64,000 nt of DNA from Penium margaritaceum (Eukaryota > Streptophyta > Zygnematophyceae > Desmidiales > Peniaceae): assembly GCA_023375785.1 (NCBI GenBank), contig SZWC01003622.1, forward strand, positions 108,199-172,198. Reading direction: 5' to 3'. Within the stretch, counting starts at the first letter, position 1. Every line of letters starts with the position of its first letter. A model generated the notes under the pieces. It had not been told where the DNA came from. It searched no databases and worked only from the letters and a program-made list of their open reading frames with translations. This document shows positions 35,513 through 47,254 of this stretch, one piece after another. The position numbers were made by a program, and so were the translations under genes.

Positions 35513-35521
35513 CCCCCTTGA
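35513..35521 (-). other. Polypurine tract of array unit 1
   Basis: The minus strand reads a CAAGGGGG run directly before the LTR terminus TGTCAGAA. The same tract borders the other complete LTRs and fixes the orientation. Confidence 0.78.
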
Positions 35522-37898
35522 AACTGACGCAGTGCACGTTTTTTTGGCGTGAGAGGCGAGGTAGAAGCAGTTCCACCATTCTTGTGTTAGCGCCGTGCGG
35601 ATGCAGGTGGAGCTGGAGGACTGGGTAGGAGGTGGAGGGGTGGCATGTCTGGGATCTCAGGGAGATCTTCCATGGTGATCCTCTCTGCCTGATCTGTTCT
35701 CCATCGATGTCCTCGTCGTCGTCTACATTCTTGGCGTATGTCGCTCATGAGACTGAAGATGTCGCTTGAGCATGGGTCATAGGCCTGAATAATAGAGTGA
35801 AATGGACGATCGGTGGTAAGGTACAGGATTACCAGGACCTGATATTTGGCGAAGAAGTAGTCGCTCCAGTATTACCGAATGTTGAGAGTGGAAAAGTCAA
35901 CGTGGAAGTAGTCTCGTTTCTTTCTGAAGATTTCCCAAAGTTCAATGCTACCAAAGCTAACATCTGCATGCAGTTCCATCCAGCAAGCCATTCATCATGG
36001 TTGACTTTGCCTGCATCATTGAAGTGCATAATGGGGATTCTATGAGCGAGTTTGATAATTCCTTGCTTGATCGGTTTGCCATTTCTCCACCAGAGGCGCC
36101 GTTGTTGGGTGCCTGAGCTTCCCCTGGTCGTCATTTGAAAGTTGCTGGATGATTGGTCACAAGGAGAGATCAGAGTCTTGCCGGATGCAGCACTTGTCTG
36201 CTGAGGCTTGGATGTGGATGGTCAGGCAGCTTGACCGGTTGAGGTCCTGGACATGAGCGAAGAATGAAGGCGGGGAGATTCAGAAGGTGGGAGTGGGAGC
36301 AGAGGGAGGACCACTTGCACTGTCTGATGTTGTCGGCGTGGGTGCGTGTCGTCACGGAGTGGGTGACGCGATCGACCGGATTTGTGTGCCGAGTTGAGGA
36401 GTGATCAATGATTTTGAGTGGGCACAAAGGCAAGCCGCGTGCGCTATGGAGGTTTTCAGTGTGGGCACATGTTGGCACAGAAACGGTGAAACTACAAGGC
36501 GAATCCTTGTGCCGAGCGGAAGAACGATGTGAAGAAATGAGGAGATGGCTGATGGTTGAGTGGGCGCAGGGGCGAGACCGCGTGCACTGTTTGAGATAGG
36601 GGATTAGAATGCGACAAGGGGAAGGCAGGAGCCAACGCACCGTGAGAAATCTGTTGCTGACATAGGTGCAGGCTGCTGCGAAGTTGGCAACTAGCTTGTG
36701 CAGATCTTGGTGCTGGCAACAGATGCTAATGATGCGGAGGCTGAGGCTGAAGATGAGGACGAAGTGGGCGCAGGGGCGAGCCGCGTGCGCTGCGGAGATT
36801 TTTGGCGTGGGTGTAGATTGTTGCGGAAATGGTGATACGACCGGACGAATCCTTGTGCTGAGCAAAAGAACAAATGTGAGGAGACGAGGAGATGGCTGAT
36901 AGCTCAGTGGGCGCAAGGGCGAAACCACGTGCGCTACAAGATGACGAGGAGAAGCTGATGCGGAGACTGAGTAGATGATGAAGGATGCTTTGAAGAATTG
37001 AGAATATCAAATGAAGTTGATGATTGCGACTCGGATGAGGCAGAAGGAAAAGATGGTCGGTGACGCGATGAAGATGGAGATGATGCGGTGAAAAATGATG
37101 GCTGATTGACTATGGTAGAGAAGGAGGGTAGAGAAGGCGGTGGGCGGAGGATGGAGATGTAGGAGGTAGCGTAGCAGGGAGCAAGAGTGAGACAACCATT
37201 TCCTTTTCTTTCAGGAGAGTGACGGCTTGTTCCCCAGTTGGTCCTTGGCGGATAGGAAGACTGGCGCTGTCCGATATCCCGAGAGTTTGAGGAGATTGGT
37301 TGCCGTGGGGAAAGTCATGCAGCGGGCAGAGACACTAATACACCAATGTCAGGAGAGTGACGGCTTGTGCCCCAGTTTGCTCACAATGGGAGCAGGAAGA
37401 CTGGCGGTGTCCGATATCCTGACAGTGGTAGTTTGACTGCTGCTGCTAATGAAGCAAGAATGCGATGCGAGGAGGAGGCTTGAGATGACGAGTGTAGGTG
37501 GGCTGAAGTTGACTAGGTAGAGGTAGCAAACAAGGCGGATGAAGGCGGAGGTGCTTGTGGAGGCTGAGGAGATGAGGAGTAGTGGATGGCGGATGGCAGG
37601 ACTCTTCCAGGTAGCTGACAGCAGATGGTGGCTCGGGAGCTGCTCGCGGCTGTGGTGGTCGACAAGTCATCAGTAATTGGCCACGGGCGCAGAATGGGCG
37701 CAGGGCTTCATTGTGATGACATGCCGTTTCTTCAGCACAAGGGATTTCCAAGCGGTGCTGCTGATGTCAGCTGCTGGTGGAGCTGAGAGACGTGAGGTGA
37801 CGATAGTAGTGGTAGAAGAATGCAGATCAAGGAAATGTAGTAATGATGAAGGCAGGGCAAAAACGAGGTTTTATGACACCATGTGAGGTTGCCTGATG

Positions 37899-37910
37899 CT
37901 TTGATACCAT
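37899..37910 (-). other. Primer-binding site of array unit 1
   Basis: The plus strand reads GCTTTGATACCA, the complement of TGGTATCAAAGC on the coding strand. It abuts the LTR 2 terminus without a gap and differs from the canonical initiator-Met primer site at one base. Confidence 0.85.
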
Positions 37911-38512
37911 GTTAGAAGAATGCAGGCATGCGAGTAGCAGAAGCAGAAGCAGGTAGGAGCATCGAAACAGATATGAGTTGACGTAAGCCGGAGCGGTCAC
38001 GAGGAGTAAGTCGCAGAGCTTGATAGAGGCTGAAGTGAGGGTGGGTCAGGAACTGTGAGAGAGAGAGGGGCCAAAGGGCGAGATGAGTGATGACTGGTTC
38101 AGAGCTGAGCGAAGGAGCGGTAGTGACGAAGCGAAGGATTGAGAGTTGTGAGAGGCTGGTGAAGACAAGGAATGCCAGGTGCGAGAAGAGCGAAGACACT
38201 GCGGCGAAGCCGCGTAACCAAATGGGAACAAGATGGAAAAACTGTTATGGTTAACTTTGAGGGAATGAACATCCTCGGTATAAAAGGTCAGACCAGGACA
38301 ATAATGCTAACTAACGGCTTCTTTCCGCTAGCTGGACGCGAGTGAGAGGTGTCACTTTATTAGGGGATAACTCGAAAGTGAGGCCTGAATGTTCAGGTGA
38401 CCAGAGACCCGTTTGTCAAGGTGGTTTGGTGGTGGGACCTGAACCATTATTCTGAAGAGGATTCTCGGACCATTGACTTGTACGGAGTTAGTTTCGTGAT
38501 AATATTCTGACA
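37911..38512 (-). repeat. LTR 2 of the tandem array (inner)
   Basis: 602 bp with the same terminal inverted ends. It shares variants with LTR 3 (ACTGTTATGGTTAA, CGAAAG, GACCAGGACAATAATGC) that the outer LTRs lack. Confidence 0.92.
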
Positions 38513-41070
38513 CCCCCTTGAAACTGACGTGATGCACGTTTTTGCGGTCTAAGAGGTGAGGTAGAAGCAGTTCCACCATTATTGTGTTGGCGCCGTGCGG
38601 ATGCAAGTGGAGCTGGAGGACTGGGTAGGAGGTGGAGGGGTGGCATGTCTGGGATCTCAGGGAGATCTTCCACGGTGATCCTCTCAGGCTGATTTTTTCT
38701 CCATCGATGTCCTGGTCGACGTCTGCATTCTTGGCGTATGTCGCTCATGAGACTGAAGATGTCGCTTGAGCATGGGTCATAGGCCTGAAGAATAGAGTGA
38801 TATGGATGATTGGTGGTGAGGTACAGGAGTACTAGGGCTTGATATTAGGCGAAGAAGTAGTCACTCCAGTATTGCCGAATGTTGAGAGTGGACAAGTCAA
38901 TGTGGAAGTAGTCTCATTCCTTGCTGAAGATTTCCCGGAGTTCAACGCTACCAGAACTCACATCTGCATGCAGTTCCATTGCAGCAAGCCATTCATCATG
39001 GTTCACTTCGCCGGCATCATTGAAGTGCATAATGGGGATTCTGTGAGCGAGTTTGATAATTTCTTGCTTGATCGGTTTGCCATGTCTCCACCAGATGCAC
39101 CGTTGTTGGGTGCCTGAGCTTCACCTGGTCGTCGTTTGAAAGTTGCTGGATGATTGGTCACAGTGAGAGATCAGAGTCTTGTCAGATGCAGCACTTGTGT
39201 GCTGAGGCTTGGATGCAGATGGTCAGGCAGCTTGATCGGTTGAGGTCCTGAGCATGAGCGGAGAATGAAGGTGGGGAGATTCAGAAGATGGGAGTGGGAG
39301 CAGATGCAGGACCACTTTCACTGTTTGATGTTGTCAGCGTGGGTGCGTGTCGTCACGGAGTGGACGACGCGATCGACCGGATTCATGTGCCGAAAAGAGG
39401 AAGATGCTGAAGGCGGAGGAGTGATCAATGATTTTGAGTGGGCACAGGGGTGAGCCGCGTGCGCTATGGAGGTTTTCGGCATGGGCGCAGGTCGTCGCGA
39501 AAATGGCAAAACGACCGGGCGATTCATTGTGCCGAGCGGAAGAACGATGTGAAGAACTGAGGAGATGGATGATGGCTGAGTGGACGCAGGGGCGAGACCG
39601 CGTACGCTGTTTGAGATAGGGGAGTAGAATGTGGTAGGGGGGAGGCAAGAGCCAACGCGCCGCGAGTAATCTGTTGCCGGCGTAGGTGCGGGCTGCTACG
39701 AAGTTGGCAACTAGATTGTGCAGATATTGGTGCTGGCAACAAATGCTAATGATGCGGAGGCTGAGGCTGAAGACGAGGACGAAGTGGGCGCAGGGGCGAG
39801 CCGCGTGCACTGTAGATATTTTCAGCGTGGACGCAGATCGTTGTGGAAATGGCGATACGACCGGGCGAATCCTTGTGCTGAGCAAAAGAACAAATGTGAG
39901 AAAATGAGGAGGTGGCTGATGGCTGAGTTGGCAAAGGGGCGAAACCACATGTGCTGGGAGGTTTTCTGCGTGGGCGCATGTCATCGTGGAAATGGCGATA
40001 CGACCGGGCGAATCCTTGTGACAAGCAAAAGAAAGATGTGAAAATGAGAGGGTGGCTGATGGCCAAGTGGGCACAAGGGCAAAACCTCGTGCGCTGTGAG
40101 ATGATGAGGAGAAGCTCATGCAGAGACTGAGTAGATGATGAAGGATGATTTGAATAATTGGGAGGATGCAGATGAAGTTGATGAGGGCGACTCGGAGGAG
40201 ACAGAAGGAGAAGATTGTCAATGACACGATAAAGATGGAGATGATGCGGAGAAGAATGATGGCTGTTTGACTATGGTAGATAAGGAGGATAGGGAATGCG
40301 GCTGGTGGAGGATGGAGATGTAGGAGGTAGCGTAGCAGGGAGCAAGAGTGAGACAACCACTTCCTCTTCTTCCAGGAGAGTGACGGCTTGTTCCCCAGTT
40401 GGTCCTTGGCGGACAAAAAGACTGGCGGTGTCCGATATCCCGAGAGTTCCAGGAGATTGGTTGCCGTGGGGAAAGTCATGCAGCGTGCAGAGACACTAAT
40501 ACACAAATGTCAGGAGAGTGACGGCTTGTGCCCCAGTTTGCTCACAACGGGAGCAAGAAGACTGGCGGTGTCCGATATCCCGATAGTGGTAGTTTGACTA
40601 CTGCTGCTGATGAAGCAAGAATGTGATGCGAGGAGGCGGCTTGAGATGACGAGTGTAGGTGGCCTGAAGTTGACTAGGTAGAGGTAGGAGATGAGGCGGA
40701 TGAAGGCGGAGGTACTTGTGGAGGCCGAGGAGATGAGGAGCAGTGGATGGCGGATGGCAGGACTCTTCCAGGTAGTTGACAGCAGATGGCGGCTCGGGAG
40801 CTGCTCGCGGCTGTGGTGGTCGACAAGTCATCAGTAATTGGCCACGGGCGCAGAATGGATGCAGGGCTTCCTTGTGATGACATGCTGTTTCTTCAGCACA
40901 AGGGATTTCCAAGCGGTGCTGCTGATGTCAGGTGCTAGTGGAGCTGAGATATGCGAGGCGACGATAGAAGTGGTAGAAGAATACAGATGAAGGGAATGGA
41001 GTAAGGATGAAGGCAAGGCAAAAACGAGGTTATGTGACACCAGGTGAGGTTGCCTGATGCTCTGATACCA
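38513..41070 (-). mobile_element. Internal region 2 (type B, 2558 bp)
   Basis: The same layout as region 1, but about 150 bp longer because of one additional copy of the 143-bp subrepeat (full copies near 39437, 39783 and 39930). Sequence variants match region 4, not 1 or 3. Minus-strand frames of up to 390 codons (39334-40506) follow from these subrepeats and show no known domain. Confidence 0.88.
41059..41070 (-). other. Primer-binding site of array unit 2 (canonical)
   Basis: The plus strand reads GCTCTGATACCA, the exact complement of TGGTATCAGAGC. It abuts the LTR 3 terminus. It is complementary to the 3' end of plant initiator-Met tRNA. Confidence 0.92.
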
Positions 41071-41673
41071 TGTTAGAAGAATGCAGGCATGCGAGCAGCA
41101 GACGCAGAAGCAGGTAGGAGCATCGGAATAGATATGAGTTGACGTAAGCCAGAGCAGTCACGAGGAGTTAGTCACAGAGCTTGATAGAGGCCGAAGTGAG
41201 GGTGGATCACGAATTGAGAGAGAGAGAGGGGCCGAAGGGCGAGATGAGTGATGACTAGTTCAGAGCTGAGCGAAGGAGCGGTAGTGACGAAGCGAATGAT
41301 TGAGAGTTGTGAGAGGCTGGCGAAGACAAGGAATGCGAGGTGCGAACAGAGCGAAGACACGGCGGCGAAGCCGCGGAACCAAATGGGAGCAGAATGGAAA
41401 AACTGTTATGGTTAATGTTGAGGGAATGAACATCCTCGGTATAAGAGGTCAGACCAGGACAATAATGCTAACTAACAGCTTCTTTCCGCTGGTTGGATGC
41501 AAGTGACGGGTGTCACTTTATTAGGGGATAACTCGAAAGGGAGGCCAGAACGTTCAGGTGACCAGAGACCCGTTTGTCAAGGTGGTTTGGTGGTGGGACC
41601 TGAACCATTATTCTGAAGAAGATTCTTGGACCATTGACTTGCACGGAGTCAGTTTTGCGATAATATTCGGACA
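41071..41673 (-). repeat. LTR 3 of the tandem array (inner)
   Basis: 603 bp, of inner type like LTR 2. It is bordered by the canonical primer site on one side and the polypurine tract on the other. Confidence 0.92.
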
Positions 41674-43992
41674 CCCCCCTTGAAACTGACACAGTGCACG
41701 TTTTGTGGTCTGAGAGGTGAGGTAGAAGCAGTTCCACCATTCTTGTGCTAGCGCCGTGCGGATGCAGGTGGAGCTGGAGGACTGGGTAGGAGGTGGAGGG
41801 GTGGCATGTCTCGGATCTCTGAGAGATCTTCCACGGTGATCCTCTCAGGCTGATTTGTTCCCCATCAATGTCCTGGTCATCGTCTGCATTATTGGCGTAT
41901 GTCTCTCATGAGACTGAAGATGTCGCTTGAGCATCGGTCATAGGCCTGAATAATGCAGTGAAATGGACGATCGGTGGTAAGGTACAGGATTACCAGGGCT
42001 CGATATTTGGCGAAGAAGTAGTCGCTTCAGTATTACCGAATGTTGAGAGTGGAAAAGTCATCGTGGAAGTAGTCTCGTTCCTTTCTGAAGATTTCCCAGA
42101 GTTCAATGCTACCAAAGCTCACATCTGCATGCAGTTCCATCCAGCAAGCCATTCATCATGGTTGACTTCGCCTGCATCATTGAAGTGCAGAATGGGGATT
42201 ATGTGAGCGAGTTCGATAATTCCTTGCTTGATCGGTTTGCCATGTCTCCACCAGAGGCGCCGTTGTTGGGTGCCTGAGCTTCCCCTGGTTGTCATTTGAA
42301 AGTTGCTAGATGATTGGTCACAAGGAGAGATCAGAGTCTTGCCAGATGCAGTACTTGTGTGCTGAGGCTTGGATGCAGATGGTCAGGCAGCTTCACCGGT
42401 TGAAGTCCTGGACATGAGCGGAGAATGAAGGCGGGGAGATTCAGAAGGTGGGAGTGGGAGCAGAGGCAGGACCACTTGCACTGTTTGATGTTGTCGGCGT
42501 GGGTGCGTGTCGTCACGGAGTGGGTGACGCGATCGACCGGATTTGTGTGCCGAGTCGAGGATCATGCTGAAGGCAGAGGAGTGATCAATGATTTTGAGTG
42601 GGCACAAGGGCGAGCCGCGTGCGCTATGGAGTTTTTCAGCGTGGGCACAGGTCATCACGGAAATGGTGAAACTTCCGGGCAAATCCTTGTGCCGAGCGGA
42701 AGAATGATGTGAAGAAATGAGGAGATGGCTGATGCTTGAGTGGGCGCAGGAGCGAGACCGCGTGCGCTGTTTGAGATAGGGGAGTAGAATTCGACAAGGG
42801 GAAGGCAAGAGCCAACGTACCATGAGAAATCTGTTACCGACATAGGTGCAGACTGCTGCAAAGCTGGCAACTAGCTCGTGCAGATCTTGGTGCTGGCAAC
42901 AGATGCTAATGATGCGGAGGCTGAGGCTGAAGATGAGGACAAAGTGGGCGCAGGGGCGAGCCGCGTGCGCTGCGGAGATTTTCGGCGTGGGCGTAGATTG
43001 TTGCGGAAATGGTGATACGACCGGGCGAATCCTTGTGCTGAGCAAGAGAACAAATGTGAGGAGACAAGGAGGTGGCTGATGGCTCAGTGGGCGCAGGGGC
43101 AAAACCACGTGCGCTACAAGATGATGAGGAGAAGCTGATGCGGAGAATGAGTACATGACGAAGGATGCTTTGAAGAATTGAGAATATCATATGAAGTTGA
43201 TGAGGGCGACTCGAAGGAGGCAGAAGGAAAAGATGGTCAGTGACGCGATGAAGATGGGGATGATGCGGTGAAAAATGATGGCTGATTGACTATGGTAGAG
43301 AAAGAGGGTAGAGACGGTGGTGGACGGAGGATGGAGATGTAGGAGGTAGCGTGGCAGGGAGTAAGAGTGAGACAACTACTTCCTCTTTTTTCAGGAGAGT
43401 GACGGCTTGTTCCCCAGTTGGTCCTTGGAGGATAGGAAGAATGGCGGTGTCTGATATCCCGAGAGTTCGAGGAGATTGGTTGCCGCGGGGAAAGTCATGC
43501 AGCGGGCAGAGACACTATTACAGCAATGTCAGGAGAGTGACAGCTTGTACCCCAGTTTGCTCACAATGGGAGCAGGAAGACTAGCGGTGTCCGATATCCT
43601 AACAGTGGTAGTTTGACTGCTGCTGCTAATGAAGCAAGAGTGGGATGCGAGGAGGTGGCTTGAGATGACGAGTGGAGGTGGGCTGACGTTGACTAGGTAG
43701 AGGTAGCAGATGAGGCGGATGAAGGCGGAGGTGCTTGTGGAGGCCGAGGAGATGAGGAGCAGTGGATGGCTGATGGCAGGACTCTTCTAGGTAGCTGACA
43801 GCTGATGGCGGCTCGGGAGCTGCTTGCGGCTGTGGTGGTCGACAACTCATCAGTAATTGGCCACAGGCGCAGAATGGGCGCAGGGCTTCCTCGGGATGAC
43901 ATGCCGTTTCTTCAGCACAAGGGATTTCCAAGCGGTGCTGCTAATGTCAGCTGCTGGTGGAGCTGAGAGACATGAGGCGACGATAGTAGGAC
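41674..43992 (-). mobile_element. Internal region 3 (type A)
   Basis: Closest to internal region 1 by shared variants (GAAGAAATGAGGAGATGGCT, ATCTGTTACCGACATAGGTG). It is followed by only a short LTR remnant, so this unit is not complete. No coding domains are recognised. Confidence 0.85.
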
Positions 43993-44088
43993 CAAGGTGG
44001 TTTGGTGGTGGGACCTGAACCATTATTCTGAAGACAATTCTTGAACCATTGACTTGCACGGAGTCAGTTTCGCGATAATATTCTGACA
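43993..44088 (-). repeat. LTR 4 remnant of the tandem array
   Basis: About 96 bp matching the last part of the LTR (CAAGGTGGTTTGG...TTCTGACA). It carries the inner-type variant GATAATATTC. Confidence 0.88.
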
Positions 44089-44304
44089 CCCCCCTTGAAA
44101 CTGACGCAGTGCACGTTTTTGTGGTCTGAGAGGTGAGGTAGAAGCAGTTCCACCATTCTTGTGATAGCGCCGTGCGGATGCAGGTGGAGCTGGATGATAG
44201 GGTAGGAGGTGGAGGGGTGGCATGTCTCGGATCTCCGAGAGATCTTCCACGGTGATCCTCTCAGGCTGATTTTTTCTCCATCGATGTCCAGGTCATCGTC
44301 TGCA

Positions 44305-44658
44305 TTATTGGCGTATGTCGCTCATGAGACTGAAGATGTCGCTTGAGCATGGGTCATAGGCCTGAAGAATAGAGTGAAATGGACGATCGGTGATGAGGTA
44401 GAGGAGTACTAGGGCTTGATATTCGGCGAAGAAGTCGTCGCTCCAGTATTGCCGAATGTTGGGAGTGGAAAAGTCCACGTGGAAGTAGTCTCGTTCCTTG
44501 CTGAAGATTTCCCGGGGTTCAAGGCTACCAAAGCTCACATCTGCATGTAGTTCCATTGCAGCAAGCCATTCATCATGGTTGACTGTCGGCATCATTGAAG
44601 TCCAGAATGGGGATTCAGTGAGCGAGTTCGATAATTTCTTGCTTGATCGGTTTGCCAT
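44305..44658 (-). CDS. Unassigned open frame in internal region 4
   Basis: 117 residues, MANRSSKKLS...NHDEWLAAMELHADV...YFHVDFSTPNIRQYW...YDPCSSDIFSLMSDIRQ. The composition looks protein-like (balanced, aromatic-rich) compared with the low-complexity frames nearby. I do not recognise a family. It lies near the 3' end of the internal region in element orientation. It could be a decayed element-specific protein or a captured host fragment; the evidence is weak. Confidence 0.25.
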   Translation of the reverse strand: MANRSSKKLSNSLTESPFWTSMMPTVNHDEWLAAMELHADVSFGSLEPREIFSKERDYFHVDFSTPNIRQYWSDDFFAEYQALVLLYLITDRPFHSILQAYDPCSSDIFSLMSDIRQ

Positions 44659-46634
44659 GTCTCCACCAGAGGCGCCGTTCTTGGGTGCCTGAGCTTCCCC
44701 TGGTCGTCATTTGAAAGTTGCTGGATGATTGGTCACAGGGAGAGATCAGAGTTTTGCCAGATGCAATACCTGTGTGCTGAGTCTTGGATGCAGATGGTCA
44801 CGCAGCTAGACCGGTTGAGGTCCTGAGCATGAGCGGAGAATGAAGGTGGGGAGATTCAGAAGATGGGAGTGGGAGCAGATGCAGGACCACTTGCACTGTT
44901 TGATATTATCAGCGTGGGTGCGTGTCATGACGGAGTGTGCGATGCAATCGACCGGATTCGTGTGCCAAGCAGAGGACGATGCTGAAGGCGGATAAGTGAT
45001 CAATGATTTTGAGTGGGCACAGGGGTGAGCCGCGTGCGCTATGGAGGTTTTCGGTATGGGCGCAGGTCGTCGCGAAAATGGCAAAACGACCGGGCGAATC
45101 ATTGTGCCGAGCGGAAGAACGATGTGAAGAACTGAGGAGATGGCTGATGGCTGAGTGGGCGCAGGGGCGAGACTGCGTGCGTTGTTTGAGATAGGGGAGT
45201 AGATTGCGGCAAGGGGGAGGCAGGAGCCAACGTGCCACAAGAAATTTGTTGCCGGCGTAGGTGCGGGCTGCTACGAAGTTGGCAACTAGCTCGTGCAGAT
45301 ATTGGTGCTGGCAACAGATGCTAATGATGCGGAGGCTAAGGCTGAAGATGAGGACAAAGTGGGCGCAGGGGTGAGCTGCGTGCGCTGTGGAGATTTTCAG
45401 CGTGGACACAGATCGTTGCAGAAATGGCGATACGACCGGGCGAATCCTTGTACTGAGCAAAATAACAAATGTGAGGAAATGAGTCGGTGGCTGATGGCTG
45501 AGTGGGCGCAGGGGCGAAGCCACTTGCGCTGCGGAGGTTTTTAGCGTAGACGTATGTCGTCGTGGAAATGGCGATACGACCGGGCGAATCCTTGTGATGA
45601 GCAAAAGAAAGATGTGAAAATGAGGAGGTGGCTGATGGTCGAGTGGGTGCAAGGGCGAAACCTCGTGCGCTGTGAGATGATGAGGAGAAGCTGATGCGGA
45701 GACTGAGTAGATGACAAAGGATGATTTGAATAATTGAGAGGATGCAGATGAAGTTGATGAGGGCGACTCAGAGGAGGCAGAAGGAGAAGATGATCAATGA
45801 CACAATGAAGATGGAGATGATGCGGAGAAGAATGATGGCTGTTTAACTATGGTAGATAAGGAGGGTAGAGAACGTGGTGGGCAGAGGATGGAGATGTAGG
45901 AGGTAGCATAGCAGGGAGCAAGAGTGAGACAACCACTTCATCTTCTTCCAGGAGAGTGACGGCTTGTTCCCCAGTTGGTCCTTGGCGGACAGGAAGACTG
46001 GCGGTGTCCGACATCCTGAGAGTTCAAGGAGATTTGTTACCGTGGGGAAAGTCATGGAGCGGGCAGAGACACTGATACACCGATGTCTGGAGAGTGACGG
46101 ATTGTGCCCCAGTTTGCTCACAATGGGAGCAGGAAGACTGGTGGTGTCCGATATCGTGAAAGTGGTATTCTGATTGCTGCTGCTGACGAAGCAAGAAGGC
46201 GATGCGAGGAGGCAGCTTGAGATGATGAGTGTAGGTGGGCTGAAGTTGACTAGGTAGAGGTAGCAGATGAGGCAGATGAAGGCGGAGGCGTTTGTGGAGG
46301 CCGAGGAGATGAGGAGCAGTGGATGGCAGATGGCAGAAAACTTCCAGGTAGTTGACAGAAGATGGCGGCTCGGGAGCTGCTCGCGACTGTGGTGGTTGAC
46401 AAGTCATCAGTAATTGGCCACGGGCGCAGAATGGGCGCAGGGCTTCCTCGTGATGGCGTGACGTTTCTTCAGCACGAGGGATTTCCAAGCGGTGTTGCTG
46501 ATGTCAGCTGCTGGTGTAGCTGAGAGACGCGAGGCGACGATAGCAGTGGGAGAAGAATGCAGATAAAGGCAATGGAGTAAGGATGAAGACAGAGCAAAAA
46601 CGAGGTTATGTGACACCAGGTGAGGTTGCCTGAT

Positions 46635-46646
46635 GCTCAAATACCA
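46635..46646 (-). other. Primer-binding site of array unit 4
   Basis: The plus strand reads GCTCAAATACCA, a degenerate form of the initiator-tRNA primer site complement. It abuts LTR 5. Confidence 0.78.
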
Positions 46647-47249
46647 TGTTAGAAGAATACAGGCATGCGAGCAGCATAAGCAAAAGGAGGCAGGAGCATT
46701 GAAACAGATATGAGTAGACGTAAACCGGAGCGGTCACAAAGAGTTATTCGCAGAGCTTGATAGAGGCCGAAGTGAGGGTGGATCAAGAATTGAGAGAGAG
46801 AGGGGGGCCGAAGGACGAGATGAGTGATGACTGGTTCAGAGCTGAGCGAAGGAGCGGTAGTGACGAAGCGAGGTGTTGAGAGCTGCGAGAGGCTGGCGAA
46901 GACAAGGAGTTCGAGGTGTGAGCAGAGCGAAGACACGGCGGCGAAGCTGCGGAACCAAATGGGAACAAAATGGAATAACTGTTCTGGTTAACTTCGAGGG
47001 AATGAACATCCTTGGTATAAAAGGTCAGAACATGACAAGAAGTCTAACTAACGGCTTCTTTCCGCTAGCCGGACTCGAGTGACAGGTGTCACTTTATTAG
47101 GGGATAACTCGACAGTGAGGCCTGAACGGTAAGGTGACTAGAGACCTGTTTGTCAACGTGGTTTGGTGGTGGGACCTGAACCATTATTCTAAAGAGGATT
47201 CTCGGACCATTGACTTGCACAGTGTCAGTTTTGCGAGAATTTTCTGACA
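46647..47249 (-). repeat. LTR 5 of the tandem array (outer, right)
   Basis: 603 bp with outer-type variants shared with LTR 1. Its terminus TTCTGACA is followed directly by TGCTC and Sat20A. Confidence 0.92.
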
Positions 47250-47254
47250 TGCTC
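47250..47254. repeat. Putative target site duplication of the LTR array, right copy (TGCTC)
   Basis: Matches TGCTT at 34905 in four of five bases and equals the satellite consensus at this phase. Confidence 0.7.

Larger units (their letters stand above)
35513..37910 (-). mobile_element. Internal region 1 (type A, 2398 bp)
   Basis: The internal domain between LTR 1 and LTR 2. It has no gag, protease, integrase or RT motifs in any frame that I can see. It contains a subrepeat of about 143 bp (full copies about 36416-36558 and 36761-36903, partial copies after each) and a duplicated segment of about 130 bp near 37213-37430 (GAGAGTGACGGCTTGT... twice). It most resembles internal region 3 (type A). 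Short frames on both strands are judged incidental. Confidence 0.88.
44089..46646 (-). mobile_element. Internal region 4 (type B, 2558 bp)
   Basis: The same length as region 2, with the same extra 143-bp subrepeat and shared variants (GGTCGTCGCGAAAATGGC, TTGCCGGCGTAGGTGCGG). It contains the only mid-length frame of non-repetitive composition in the array, at 44305-44658. Confidence 0.88.
34910..47249 (-). mobile_element. Tandem array of a non-coding (LARD-like) LTR retrotransposon
   Basis: About 12.3 kb arranged LTR-internal-LTR-internal-LTR-internal-(partial LTR)-internal-LTR with shared LTRs. Orientation is minus. Reading that strand, each intact LTR end (TAACA) is followed at once by TGGTATCAGAGC or a close variant, the plant initiator-tRNA primer site. 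Each LTR start (TGTCAGAA) is preceded by a CAAGGGGG polypurine tract. The internal regions (2.4-2.56 kb) hold no recognisable gag or pol, so the element is non-autonomous. LTRs differ by roughly a tenth by eye, so the array is much older than the copia copy. The single flanking duplication suggests one insertion followed by expansion through unequal LTR-LTR exchange. Confidence 0.88.

Noticed and set aside
39334-40506. 390-codon minus-strand frame in internal region 2 as a retrotransposon gene
   Set aside because: It consists largely of the 143-bp subrepeat translated several times, has no gag or pol motifs and is not open over the same extent in the other units.
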